From Acidiferrimicrobium sp. IK (GTDB taxonomy: Bacteria; Actinomycetota; Acidimicrobiia; Acidimicrobiales; Palsa-688), in the NCBI RefSeq assembly GCF_025499425.1, contig NZ_JAIMCB010000003.1:124001-188000 (forward strand): a stretch of DNA of 64,000 bases, written 5' to 3'. The translations under genes and the position numbers were made by a program. The notes beneath the pieces were generated by a model. That model was given only the letters and a program-made list of their open reading frames with translations. It made no database searches and was not told where the DNA came from. Below, piece by piece: positions 31,527-40,044 of this stretch. Position 1 is the first letter of the stretch. Each line of letters opens with the position of its first letter.

Positions 31527-32234
31527 ATGAGCAGCGATGCCGTCGGCGTTGAAGAGCGATACGCCGTCTTTCCCTTCTATTTGTGCCTCGACGTCTCCGC
31601 TTCGATGGCCGGCGACCCGATCGACAGCGTCAACCGGCAGATGCCGCTGCTGCGCGCCAGCGTCGGGGAGGACCCCGCGGTAGCGGAGGTCATCCGCTTC
31701 GCCGTGGTGACCTTCTCCGACGTGGCTCGCACGGTGCTCCCCCTCTCGGACCTGAGCCTTGTAGAGGCCATCCCGGAGGTCCGGCCCGAGGGGCGAACCT
31801 CCTACGGTGCGGCCTTCGAGCACCTGCGCCACACCATCGAATCCGATTACCAGGCCGGCCGGGCCGCCGGCGACCGGTGGTACCGGCCGGCGGTGGTGTT
31901 CATCTCCGACGGGCGACCCACCGACGACGAGGCGCGCTGGCACGCCGCCCACGCGGCCCTGGTCGACCCGGGCTGGAAACGCCGGCCCAACATCCTGGCG
32001 TTCGGGTTCGGTCAGGCCGATCCTGCGGTGCTGTCGGCGGTCGTGGAGGGCAAGGCCAACCGGGCGTTCATCGCCGACGAGGGCGCCGTGCCGGCCACCG
32101 TGGTGCCCGAACTGATGAAGGGCCTCATCTCGTCGATCGTCAGCTCGTCCGCCAGCGTCTACAGCGGAGAGGCTCAGCTCAGCCCGCCCGAAGTCCCGGG
32201 CATGACCCCCATCGCGGTCGATCAGCTCGACTGA
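31527..32234 (+). CDS. TerY-like von Willebrand A domain protein
   Basis: 235 aa. The VWA domain fills the protein: FPFYLCLDVSASMAGDPIDS gives the MIDAS DxSxS at 22-26, then FAVVTFSDVARTVLPLSDL, GRTSYGAAFEHL (third MIDAS Thr) and VVFISDGRPTDDEARW. TerY-type proteins are metal-dependent scaffolds in tellurite-resistance-like stress systems. RBS GTGAGGAG precedes ATG 31527. Between kinase and phosphatase genes, it may be the substrate whose phosphorylation is set by both. Confidence 0.9.
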   Translation: MSSDAVGVEERYAVFPFYLCLDVSASMAGDPIDSVNRQMPLLRASVGEDPAVAEVIRFAVVTFSDVARTVLPLSDLSLVEAIPEVRPEGRTSYGAAFEHLRHTIESDYQAGRAAGDRWYRPAVVFISDGRPTDDEARWHAAHAALVDPGWKRRPNILAFGFGQADPAVLSAVVEGKANRAFIADEGAVPATVVPELMKGLISSIVSSSASVYSGEAQLSPPEVPGMTPIAVDQLD

Positions 32235-32328
32235 AGGGCCCCTCGGCCGCCCGGTCTGGGGTCGGCCCTCGCCGGCGTCGAGCGCGACTTGGGCGCTTCG
32301 CCGAGCGGCGAGCGCTTCCACCGCGGCG

Positions 32329-33069
32329 GTGCGCGCCGACGGCGGGGACAGCGGCAGCTGGATCGTGCGCGCCGCGTCGCTCAGCGGCACCCGGCACCGC
32401 CTGGCAGGCGCCGGTCCCGACGACGCCTACGCGTGGGGCGCCGCCGGCGAGATGCTGGTCGTAGCGGTCGCTGACGGCGTCAGCAACCGCCCCGGGTCGG
32501 CCGCGTCGGCCGCGGCCGCGGTGGAGGCTGCGGTCGAGGCCGCGATCGACGCCGACCGCGACGAGCGTCTTGGCGTCCTCGAGCACGCCGTGGCGGCCGC
32601 CAGCGACGCGACCAGGCGATGCGGGGACGGAGCGACGACCCTGGTGATCGCCGTCCTGGACGCTTCGACGCCCGCGATCCTGGCCCGAGTGGGCGATTCC
32701 AGCGCTTTCGTGCTCACCGGCGGGGCGTGGACCGAGGTCTGGGCGCCCGACCCTGACGCCGGGTCGATCCGCACCGCCACGGCGGCACTGCCCGCCGACC
32801 GGCCGTCGCCTGAGCCGGCCCAGGTGTGGCTGGGGCCCGGCGACGTGCTGGTCCTGGTGACCGACGGCGTCGCCGACCCCATCCGGGACGGTCCGACCAC
32901 GGTGGCGCCGGGACTGGCCGCCGCGTTGGCCGCGCCGCCCGAGCCCCTCGAGCTGGCTCGCCTGGTGGACTTCTCGCGCCAAGGGGTCCACGACGACCGG
33001 ACGCTGATAGCGGTGTGGCCGGCGGCGGGCGGCTCGCAGGCCGTCGCGGAGGACGGTCCAGCGGCCTGA
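32329..33069 (+). CDS. PP2C-family protein phosphatase
   Basis: 246 aa from GTG 32329. Metal-binding motifs of PPM/PP2C enzymes: DDAYAWG near 31, VVAVADGVSNRPGSA, GATTLVIAVLDA, RVGDSSAFVLTGG, LVLVTDGVAD and the final HDDRTLIAVW. Would dephosphorylate Ser/Thr residues. Third member of the kinase-VWA-phosphatase set. The C-terminus lies 23 bp before the PEP carboxylase start. Confidence 0.9.
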   Translation: MRADGGDSGSWIVRAASLSGTRHRLAGAGPDDAYAWGAAGEMLVVAVADGVSNRPGSAASAAAAVEAAVEAAIDADRDERLGVLEHAVAAASDATRRCGDGATTLVIAVLDASTPAILARVGDSSAFVLTGGAWTEVWAPDPDAGSIRTATAALPADRPSPEPAQVWLGPGDVLVLVTDGVADPIRDGPTTVAPGLAAALAAPPEPLELARLVDFSRQGVHDDRTLIAVWPAAGGSQAVAEDGPAA

Positions 33070-33092
33070 CCGGCGTCGGTGATACTGGAGCG

Positions 33093-35849
33093 GTGGAGCA
33101 CCCATCTACCGACCCGTCGGCCTCCGCCGACATCCGCCTTCTCGGACGCCTGCTCGGTGAGGTCATCCGCGAACAGGCCGGGCCTGAGACCCTCGACCTG
33201 GTGGAGGCAGTCCGCAGGGCCGCGACCGGGGAGCGGCGCGGAACATCCGCCGCCGGACAGCTCGTCCCGCTGCTCGGCGACGTCGCCGACGCGTGGATCC
33301 TCCCGCTCGTCCGGGCGTTCAGCTACTTCTCGCTGCTGGCCAACGTGGCGGAGGACGTCGCCGCCAACCGCGCCGCTCGGCTGAGCCGGCGCAAGGAGGG
33401 GGAGGCGGCGGGACCGGGCACGCTGCGCCACGCGTTTGCTCACCTCGATGACGGCAGCCGGTCCCGGGCGGAGGTGGCCGCCGTCGCGGCCAGCGTCACG
33501 GTGACGCCGGTCCTCACCGCCCACCCCACCGAGGTCCGCCGCCGCACCGCCTTGGACCGGACCCGCGCCATCGCCCGCCTCCTCGAAGAGCGCGACCGCG
33601 GAGGAATGGACGACATCGACGCGGTCGAGTGGGAGGAGGCGCTTCGCGTCGAGATCCTGGCGCTGTGGCAGACGGCGATCCTCCGGCCGTCCCGGCTGCG
33701 GGTGCGCGACGAGATCAACCAGGCCCTCCACTACTTCGACGCGTCGCTGTTCGCGGAGATCCCCAAGCTGCAGGCCGACTACGAGCGGGCGGTGGCGGAG
33801 GTCACCGCCGGCGAGGTGGCCGCGGTCGAGCCGGTGGTCCGGATGGGGTCGTGGATCGGCGGCGACCGCGACGGCAACCCGTTCGTGACCGCCGAGGTGC
33901 TGGCCTACGCCACCGAGCGGCAGGCTTCGGCCGCCTTCGCCCATCACCTCGCCGCGTTGCGCCGGCTGGCCATCGAGCTGTCCATGTCGGGCCATCTGGT
34001 CCGGGCGACCCCCGCGGTTGAGGCGCTGGCAGACAGTTCAGGCGACACCTCGCCGTTCCGTTCCAACGAGCCGTACCGGCGGGCCATGAACGGCTGCTAC
34101 GCCCGCCTGGCCGCGTCGGCTCTGGCTGCTCTGGGGACCATCCCCGAGGCCGAGCCAAGAGCCCGTCTAGAGCCCTATGGGTCCCCGGCAGAGCTGGTCG
34201 CTGACCTCCGCTCCGTCGAAGCGTCGCTGGCGTTGCACGGCGCGGGCGCCCTGGCCCGGGCCCGGGTGGCCCCGGTCCGGCGTTCGGTCGAGGTGTTCGG
34301 CTTCCACCTGACGAGCATGGACCTGCGGCAGAACTCCGACGTCCACGAGGTGGTCATCGCGGAGCTGCTGGCGCGCGCCGGGGAGACGCAGGCATACCTG
34401 GATCTCGACGAGCCGGCGCGGGTGGCGTTGCTGACCGCCGAGCTGACCCGGGCCCGGCCCCTAGTCTCGCCTTTTGTCACCTACTCGGAGCAGGCGACCG
34501 GTGAGCTGGCCATCCTCGCCGAGGCGGCCGGCGCCGTGCGCCGGCTGGGGCAGCCGGCGGTGGCCACCTACGTCATCTCCAAGGCGGAGTCGGTGAGCGA
34601 CGTGCTCGAGGTCGCGGTGCTCTGCAAAGAGGTCGGCCTGTGCGTCCCGGCCTCGGACGGCGCCGGGCTCCGGCTGGGGCCCTCCATCGTGCCTCTGTTC
34701 GAGACCATCGACGACTTGGCCAACGCCGGCGCCACCATCGAGGCGCTGCTCGGCCTGCCGTTGTGGCGCGACGCGGTGCTCGCCGCCGGCGGTTGCCAGG
34801 AGGTCATGGTCGGCTACTCGGACTCCAACAAAGACGGCGGATACCTGGCGTCCAACTGGGCGCTGCACCGAGCCGAGATGGACCTGGTGGCGGTCACCCG
34901 AGCGGCCGGGGTCCGCCTGCGGATCTTTCACGGGCGCGGAGGGGCGGTCGGCCGGGGCGGCGGCCCCGCCTACGACGCCATCGTCGCCCAGCCCCCCGGC
35001 AGCGTGCAGGGTTCGCTGCGCATCACCGAGCAGGGAGAGGTCATCGCCGCGCAGTACTCCGACCCTCCGCACGCCCGGCGGGGACTCGAGGCGCTGGTGT
35101 CGGCGGCACTGGACGCCACCGCCGCTGATCCCGACGCCCTCGGCGCCGACCGGGCCCGCTTCCACCAGGTGGCCTCGGATCTAGCGGCCCGCTCGATGAT
35201 CGAGTACCGGAGCCTGGTCTACGAGACCCCCGGCTTCGTGGAGTGGTTCCGCACCGCGACCCCGGTGCGCGAGATCGCAGAGCTCAACATCGGCAGCCGC
35301 CCCGCGTCGCGCAAGCCGTCGGAGCGGGTGGAGGACCTGCGGGCCATTCCGTGGGTGTTCTCCTGGAGCCAGAGCCGCTTGATGGTCCCGGGGTGGTACG
35401 GGGCGGGGACCGCCCTGTCGGAGTTTCTCGCCGGCGGCCCGGAGCGACTCGAGGAACTGCAGGCGATGCAGGCCCGGTGGGGGTTCTGGCGCTCGGTCCT
35501 GTCCAACATGGCCATGGTCCTCGCCAAGACCGACCTCGCCATCGCCGCCCGGTACTCGGCGCTGGTCCCCGACCCGTCGCTGCGCGAGGCGGTGTGGTCG
35601 CGGCTGCGGGCGGAACACCAGCGCAGCGTCACCGCCCTGCTCAGCATCTACGGAGGCGACGACCTGCTCTTCGACAGCCCCGACCTGGCCCAAGGCCTGC
35701 GCAACCGCATCCCCTATCTCGACCCGTTGAACCACCTCCAGGTGGAGCTGCTTCGCCGCTGGCGGGCCGGGGACCGTTCCCGGGTGGTCGAAAAAGGGAT
35801 CCAGCTGACCCTCAACGGCCTGGCCACCGGCCTGCGTAACAGCGGGTAG
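33093..35849 (+). CDS. ppc: phosphoenolpyruvate carboxylase
   Basis: 918 aa from GTG 33093, normal for bacterial enzymes. Fixes bicarbonate on PEP to make oxaloacetate (anaplerosis). Signatures: TPVLTAHPTEVRRRTALDRT with the catalytic His, GSWIGGDRDGNPFVT, FHLTSMDLRQNSDVHE, MVGYSDSNKDGGYLASNW, IFHGRGGAVGRGGGPAYDAI, GSLRITEQGEVIAAQY, and the C-terminal LTLNGLATGLRNSG. Intact. Not functionally tied to the upstream triad, although spacing is short. Confidence 0.97.
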   Translation: MEHPSTDPSASADIRLLGRLLGEVIREQAGPETLDLVEAVRRAATGERRGTSAAGQLVPLLGDVADAWILPLVRAFSYFSLLANVAEDVAANRAARLSRRKEGEAAGPGTLRHAFAHLDDGSRSRAEVAAVAASVTVTPVLTAHPTEVRRRTALDRTRAIARLLEERDRGGMDDIDAVEWEEALRVEILALWQTAILRPSRLRVRDEINQALHYFDASLFAEIPKLQADYERAVAEVTAGEVAAVEPVVRMGSWIGGDRDGNPFVTAEVLAYATERQASAAFAHHLAALRRLAIELSMSGHLVRATPAVEALADSSGDTSPFRSNEPYRRAMNGCYARLAASALAALGTIPEAEPRARLEPYGSPAELVADLRSVEASLALHGAGALARARVAPVRRSVEVFGFHLTSMDLRQNSDVHEVVIAELLARAGETQAYLDLDEPARVALLTAELTRARPLVSPFVTYSEQATGELAILAEAAGAVRRLGQPAVATYVISKAESVSDVLEVAVLCKEVGLCVPASDGAGLRLGPSIVPLFETIDDLANAGATIEALLGLPLWRDAVLAAGGCQEVMVGYSDSNKDGGYLASNWALHRAEMDLVAVTRAAGVRLRIFHGRGGAVGRGGGPAYDAIVAQPPGSVQGSLRITEQGEVIAAQYSDPPHARRGLEALVSAALDATAADPDALGADRARFHQVASDLAARSMIEYRSLVYETPGFVEWFRTATPVREIAELNIGSRPASRKPSERVEDLRAIPWVFSWSQSRLMVPGWYGAGTALSEFLAGGPERLEELQAMQARWGFWRSVLSNMAMVLAKTDLAIAARYSALVPDPSLREAVWSRLRAEHQRSVTALLSIYGGDDLLFDSPDLAQGLRNRIPYLDPLNHLQVELLRRWRAGDRSRVVEKGIQLTLNGLATGLRNSG

Positions 35850-35861
35850 CCGACCGCCCGG

Positions 35862-36986
35862 TCAGGCCCCGACGGCCTCTCCGGGCAGGACCATCGTGGC
35901 GGGAGGCGGGACCGACGCGTGGCCGGTGGTCTCCTGGATCCGCCCGTGCACGTAGGTCAGCTTGTCGATCACTGCCGGGGCCAGCACGAAGGGGTACAGG
36001 TCGTCGCGGCCCATGCTGCGGTTGACCGCGTTGAGGGCGTAGGTGAGCGGCAGCCAGTCGGCGATGACCGAGTCGAACCCCTCCGACTCCGGCTCGTCGG
36101 GCAGCGGGATGCTCGCGAGCGACGGGTTGCGCCGGCCGGTGCGCTCATCGAGGGGACCGGCGACGAGCAAACCGAACGAGGCGGCGGTCTGGAGGGTGTC
36201 TCGGATGTGGAGAGTGTGGGCGAAGGTCTCGGCCCAGTCTTCCCACGGGTGCATCGTGGCGTATTCGCTCACGCAGCGCGCCGCCCAATCGGCCGGCGCA
36301 CCCTTGTCGTAGTGGCGGTCGATGGCCTGCTTGTAGTCCGCCCGCTCGTCACCGAAGAGAGCCCGGAACGGCTCGAGGTGGTCGGCGTCTTCGACCAGCA
36401 CCATCCAGTAGTAGTGGCCCACCTCGTGGCGGAAGTGGCCGAGCAGCGTCCGGTACGGCTCGCCCAGGTACTGGCGGGTCTTCTCGCGGTAGGCGTCGTC
36501 GGACTCGGCCAGGTCCAAGGTGATCAGGCCGGCATCGTGACCGGTGGTGACCGGCGCCGAGCGGCTGGAGAGGAGGTCGAAGGCCAGCCCTCGCTCGGGG
36601 TCCTCGTCGCGAGACACGATCGGCAGGCCGATCTCCGCCAGCTGGAACACCAAGCGGCGCTTGGCGGCCTCAGCCTTGGCGAACGCCGCCAGCCCCTCGA
36701 CGTCGCGATCCGCCGGCCGGGTGCGGGTCAAAGCGCAGCTGCGGCAGAGCGCCGGGCCGTCGGAAGCGACGCCAGGGACCAGCCAGTTGCACGCCGCCAC
36801 GTCATGGTTGGCGCAGCGCTTTAGGGGAGCGCCGGTGCCGAGCTCGATCAGTCCCGCCCCATCCCGGCGCAGCGCCACCATCTCCGCTCGATCCGGGACG
36901 AACCCCAGCCCGGTCCCGCAGCTCAAGCAGCTGTTGTTCTCGAAGAAGATGAGCTGCCGGCAGACCGGGCAAGTGAAAGCTCGCAC
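35862..36986 (-). CDS. putative zinc-binding metallopeptidase
   Basis: 374 aa. The N-terminus has two cysteine clusters, FTCPVCRQLIFFENNSCLSC and RCANHDVAAC...ALCRSCALT, both zinc-ribbon-like. The centre carries the HExxH active site in LLGHFRHEVGHYYWMVLVED, with a downstream WEDWAETFAHTLHIRDTLQT that can give the third ligand and the following His. This is the architecture of the zinc-binding metallopeptidase family found in many bacteria (DUF2248-type). Cytoplasmic, as no signal peptide is present. Physiological substrate unknown. Confidence 0.85.
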   Translation of the reverse strand: MRAFTCPVCRQLIFFENNSCLSCGTGLGFVPDRAEMVALRRDGAGLIELGTGAPLKRCANHDVAACNWLVPGVASDGPALCRSCALTRTRPADRDVEGLAAFAKAEAAKRRLVFQLAEIGLPIVSRDEDPERGLAFDLLSSRSAPVTTGHDAGLITLDLAESDDAYREKTRQYLGEPYRTLLGHFRHEVGHYYWMVLVEDADHLEPFRALFGDERADYKQAIDRHYDKGAPADWAARCVSEYATMHPWEDWAETFAHTLHIRDTLQTAASFGLLVAGPLDERTGRRNPSLASIPLPDEPESEGFDSVIADWLPLTYALNAVNRSMGRDDLYPFVLAPAVIDKLTYVHGRIQETTGHASVPPPATMVLPGEAVGA

Positions 36987-37026
36987 CGGTCCAGTGTGGC
37001 GGTTGGCTGGCTTCTAGGCTGGCTCG

Positions 37027-38694
37027 ATGGCCAAACGCAGCGTCGAGTCCGAAGTGAAACTCGAGGCGGGCGCCGGGTTCGTCACCCCCGATCTCGGCGG
37101 TCTGGGTGGCGGCGTGGTCGCCGTCTCGCTGCCTGAGCAACGGCTCACGGCCACCTACGTCGACACCCCCGACCTCCGGCTCATGCGCTCCGGGGTCACC
37201 TTGCGTCACCGCCACGAAGTCGCGCCGGGCCAGCCGCTGGTGTCGGAGTGGACCCTCAAGCTCCCGTTGCCGGGCGACGGGCCGATGCTGGTACGCCGGG
37301 AGCTGCGCTGGCCCGGTCCGGTCGAGGACCTGCCTGCCGAGGCCGGCGCGTTGGTGCGGGCGTGGCAGCGCAGCACCCCCCTCGACGTCGTCGCCCGGCT
37401 CGTCACCATCCGCCAGCGCACCGCGCTGCGAGCACCCGACGGTGAGGTGCTGGCCGAGATGGACGACGACGTGGTGTCGGTCATGGACGGCCCGCGCCTG
37501 ACCGCCCGGTTCAGGGAGATCGAGCTAGAGGTCACCGGCCGGGACGCTCCCGGCCTGGTGAAAGAGGTGGTCGGCCGCCTGGAGCGCGCCGGCGCCCGAC
37601 GCGGGGACGACCGCCCCAAGGTCGTGCGAGCGCTAGGCGCGCCGGCGTCAGCCCCGCCCGACGTCGCCGCCGTCGCGCTCGGCCGGCAAGCGACGGTGGC
37701 GGAGGTCGTGCGTGCCGCGCTGGCTGACGGCTACCTCCGCATCGTGCGCCACCACGCCGGGGTCCATCTCGACGAGGACATCGAAGACGTCCACCAGGCG
37801 CGTGTCGCCACGCGGCGCCTCCGGTCGGACCTGCGCTTCCTTCGCCACTCAATGGACAGGGAGTGGGTGCGGGCGACCCGGGAGGAGCTCGGGTGGCTGG
37901 CCGCGTCCCTCGGCGCGGTCCGCGACGCCGACGTCCTCGCCGAGCGACTACGAGACCACGGGGCGTCCCTCCCCGACGACGACTCCCCGGCAGTCGCCGA
38001 GCTGCTGGCGATCCTCGCCGCGGAGCGGGCCGCCGCGTTGCGCAAGCTGGTGGAGGCGGTGGACTCTCCCCGCTACGTCGCGCTCCTCGACCGTCTGGCC
38101 GCGGCGGTCGCCGACCCGCCGATGGCCTCCCCGGCCACCCCCGACCCGACCGCAGCCAGTGAGGTCGCCGGCATGCCCGAACCGGCGGCTCCCGAGTCGG
38201 CCGGGGTCCTGCCTCCCGCCGACGACCTCGACCTGTCGGCGGAGAGCCCGCCCCTCGAGGAGGTCCCGGCGCCCGGCGACGTCCGGGCCCGCTCCATGCT
38301 GGCGCCGGCTGTCGCCCGCCCCATGCGGCACCTGAAGGCCGCGGTGGACGCCCTCGACAAACGGCCCTCCGACGACCAGCTCCACCAGGTCCGCATCGCC
38401 GCGAAGCGGCTCCGGTATGCGTGCGAGACCGCCGCGCCGGTATCCGGCAAGGACGCCTGGGCGCTCGGCCGGGCCGCCGCCGACTTGCAGACGGTGCTCG
38501 GCGACTTTCACGACACCGTGGTCGCCGCGGCGTGGCTGCGACGCGTCGGGGCGCACGCGACGCCACCAGTGGCGCTGGCCGCCGGCCAGCTCATAGCCCG
38601 GGAGCACGCCGACGGGCAGGCGCTCCGCTCGTCATGGGGCCGGGCGTGGAAGCGGCTGTCGAAGAAGAAGCTGGTGGCCTGGCTCCATCGCTGA
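37027..38694 (+). CDS. CYTH-CHAD domain protein
   Basis: 555 aa. N-terminal CYTH domain (1-about 200) with the tunnel ExExK as ESEVKL, TYVDTPDLRLMRSGVTLRHR and EWTLKLPLPG. C-terminal CHAD domain in two helical halves, each with the conserved histidine/basic signature: DIEDVHQARVATRRLRSDLR and DQLHQVRIAAKRLRYACE. A disordered Pro/Ala/Glu linker separates the halves (about 375-425). CYTH enzymes hydrolyse triphosphates; CHAD domains bind polyphosphate, so a role at polyphosphate granules is likely. Starts 40 bp from the divergent peptidase gene. Confidence 0.93.
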   Translation: MAKRSVESEVKLEAGAGFVTPDLGGLGGGVVAVSLPEQRLTATYVDTPDLRLMRSGVTLRHRHEVAPGQPLVSEWTLKLPLPGDGPMLVRRELRWPGPVEDLPAEAGALVRAWQRSTPLDVVARLVTIRQRTALRAPDGEVLAEMDDDVVSVMDGPRLTARFREIELEVTGRDAPGLVKEVVGRLERAGARRGDDRPKVVRALGAPASAPPDVAAVALGRQATVAEVVRAALADGYLRIVRHHAGVHLDEDIEDVHQARVATRRLRSDLRFLRHSMDREWVRATREELGWLAASLGAVRDADVLAERLRDHGASLPDDDSPAVAELLAILAAERAAALRKLVEAVDSPRYVALLDRLAAAVADPPMASPATPDPTAASEVAGMPEPAAPESAGVLPPADDLDLSAESPPLEEVPAPGDVRARSMLAPAVARPMRHLKAAVDALDKRPSDDQLHQVRIAAKRLRYACETAAPVSGKDAWALGRAAADLQTVLGDFHDTVVAAAWLRRVGAHATPPVALAAGQLIAREHADGQALRSSWGRAWKRLSKKKLVAWLHR

Positions 38695-38719
38695 CGCTAT
38701 GGGAGCCAGGCCGGGGTCC

Positions 38720-39919
38720 TCAGCTGCGGGGGATCTCCGACCAGGGGCGACCCTTGTCGGCTCGGGGTTCACCGGGCAACCCGAGGACCCGCTCGCCCAA
38801 GATGTTGCGCATGATCTCCGACGTGCCGCCCTCGATCGAGTTGGCCCGGGACCGCAAGAAGTAGCGGGCCGGGATCGCCCCGACACCGCCGGCGCCCTCG
38901 GGCCGGCGCATCTCGTAGGTGTCGTAGAGCATGCCCTCCGCTCCGAGCAGGTCGACGCAGAACTCGTAGACCCGCTTGTTCAGTTCGGCGAAGTGCAGCT
39001 TGGAGGTCGAACCCTCGGGGCCGGGGGTCCCAGCGACGGCGTTGGCGGCCGCTCGCATGCTGGTCATCCGCAACGCCTCCGCCTCGACCCACAACGCGGC
39101 CAGCCGGTCCCGGTTGACCGCCGAGTGGACCGGCGCTTTCTCCCACAGCGACAGCGCGAGGGCGATGGCCCCCGAGCCGCGCCCGGCGACGGACCCGCCG
39201 ATCGACACCCGCTCGTTCATCAGGGTGGTGATGGCGCCGCCCCACCCGGCGCCCACGTCGCTCAGGCGCTCGCTGTCAGGGATACGGACGTCGGTGAAGT
39301 AGACCTCGTTGAACTCGGCGTCGCCGGTCATCTGGCGCAGCGGCCGGACCTCGACGCCCGGCGCGTGCATGTCGACCACGAAGTACGTCATGCCCTTGTG
39401 CTTCTCGGCTTCGGGGTCGCTGCGGGCGAGGAGCATCCCGTAGCTCGCGGTGTGGGCCAACGTGGTCCAGACCTTCTGCCCGTTGACGACCCACTCCTCG
39501 CCGTCCTTCACGGCCCTGGTGGCCAGGCTGGCGACGTCCGAGCCAGCGCCGGGCTCGGAGAAAAGCTGGCACCAAACGTGCTCGCAGGTGAACAGCGGCC
39601 GGAGGTACCGGGCCTTTTGGTCTTCTGAGCCGTGGGCGAGGATGGTCGGCGCGGCCATGCCGTACCCGATGGCGTTGCGGGCGACCAAGTTGGGGGCGCC
39701 CGCGGCGCGCAGGCGCTCGTTGACGAGCGGCTGGAGCTTGCGCGACAACCCCAGGCCGCCGTACCCCTCCGGGAAGTGCACCCAGGCCAGGCCGGCGTCG
39801 AACTGGGCGCCGAGGAACTCCCGCTCCGACATCGACGACGGGTCGTGCCCGGCGAGGAGCTGCTCGATCCGGTCGATCACCAACTGCTCGTCAGCCGCCA
39901 CCCTGGTGGTCACGCTCAT
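38720..39919 (-). CDS. acyl-CoA dehydrogenase
   Basis: 399 aa from ATG 39919. Motifs: LAWVHFPEGYGGLGLSRKLQ, CQLFSEPGAGSDVASLATRA, VVNGQKVWTTLAHTASYGML, MNERVSIGG and the C-terminal NSIEGGTSEIMRNILGERVL. The Glu before GGT is kept, unlike in the dehydrogenase at 18128, so this one has a normal base. FadE-like, likely for sterol or branched acyl-CoA. Its promoter region is shared with the divergent penicillin-binding protein gene. Confidence 0.93.
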   Translation of the reverse strand: MSVTTRVAADEQLVIDRIEQLLAGHDPSSMSEREFLGAQFDAGLAWVHFPEGYGGLGLSRKLQPLVNERLRAAGAPNLVARNAIGYGMAAPTILAHGSEDQKARYLRPLFTCEHVWCQLFSEPGAGSDVASLATRAVKDGEEWVVNGQKVWTTLAHTASYGMLLARSDPEAEKHKGMTYFVVDMHAPGVEVRPLRQMTGDAEFNEVYFTDVRIPDSERLSDVGAGWGGAITTLMNERVSIGGSVAGRGSGAIALALSLWEKAPVHSAVNRDRLAALWVEAEALRMTSMRAAANAVAGTPGPEGSTSKLHFAELNKRVYEFCVDLLGAEGMLYDTYEMRRPEGAGGVGAIPARYFLRSRANSIEGGTSEIMRNILGERVLGLPGEPRADKGRPWSEIPRS

Positions 39920-40044
39920 GTCCCTCACCCTCCTGCTTGCCGGGCCCACGCCCACTGCTGGCGCCCGCAGCGTAGTCCCCGAGGCGCTCGGCGCCGCAGA
40001 GGTGCCCGGCCCGCCCACAGCCCCGCAGGTACGATCGTGGTCTC

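Noticed and set aside
29859-32390. 843-codon open frame on the minus strand
   Set aside because: Lies antisense to four well-supported genes (transporter, kinase, VWA, phosphatase) and has no recognisable domain.
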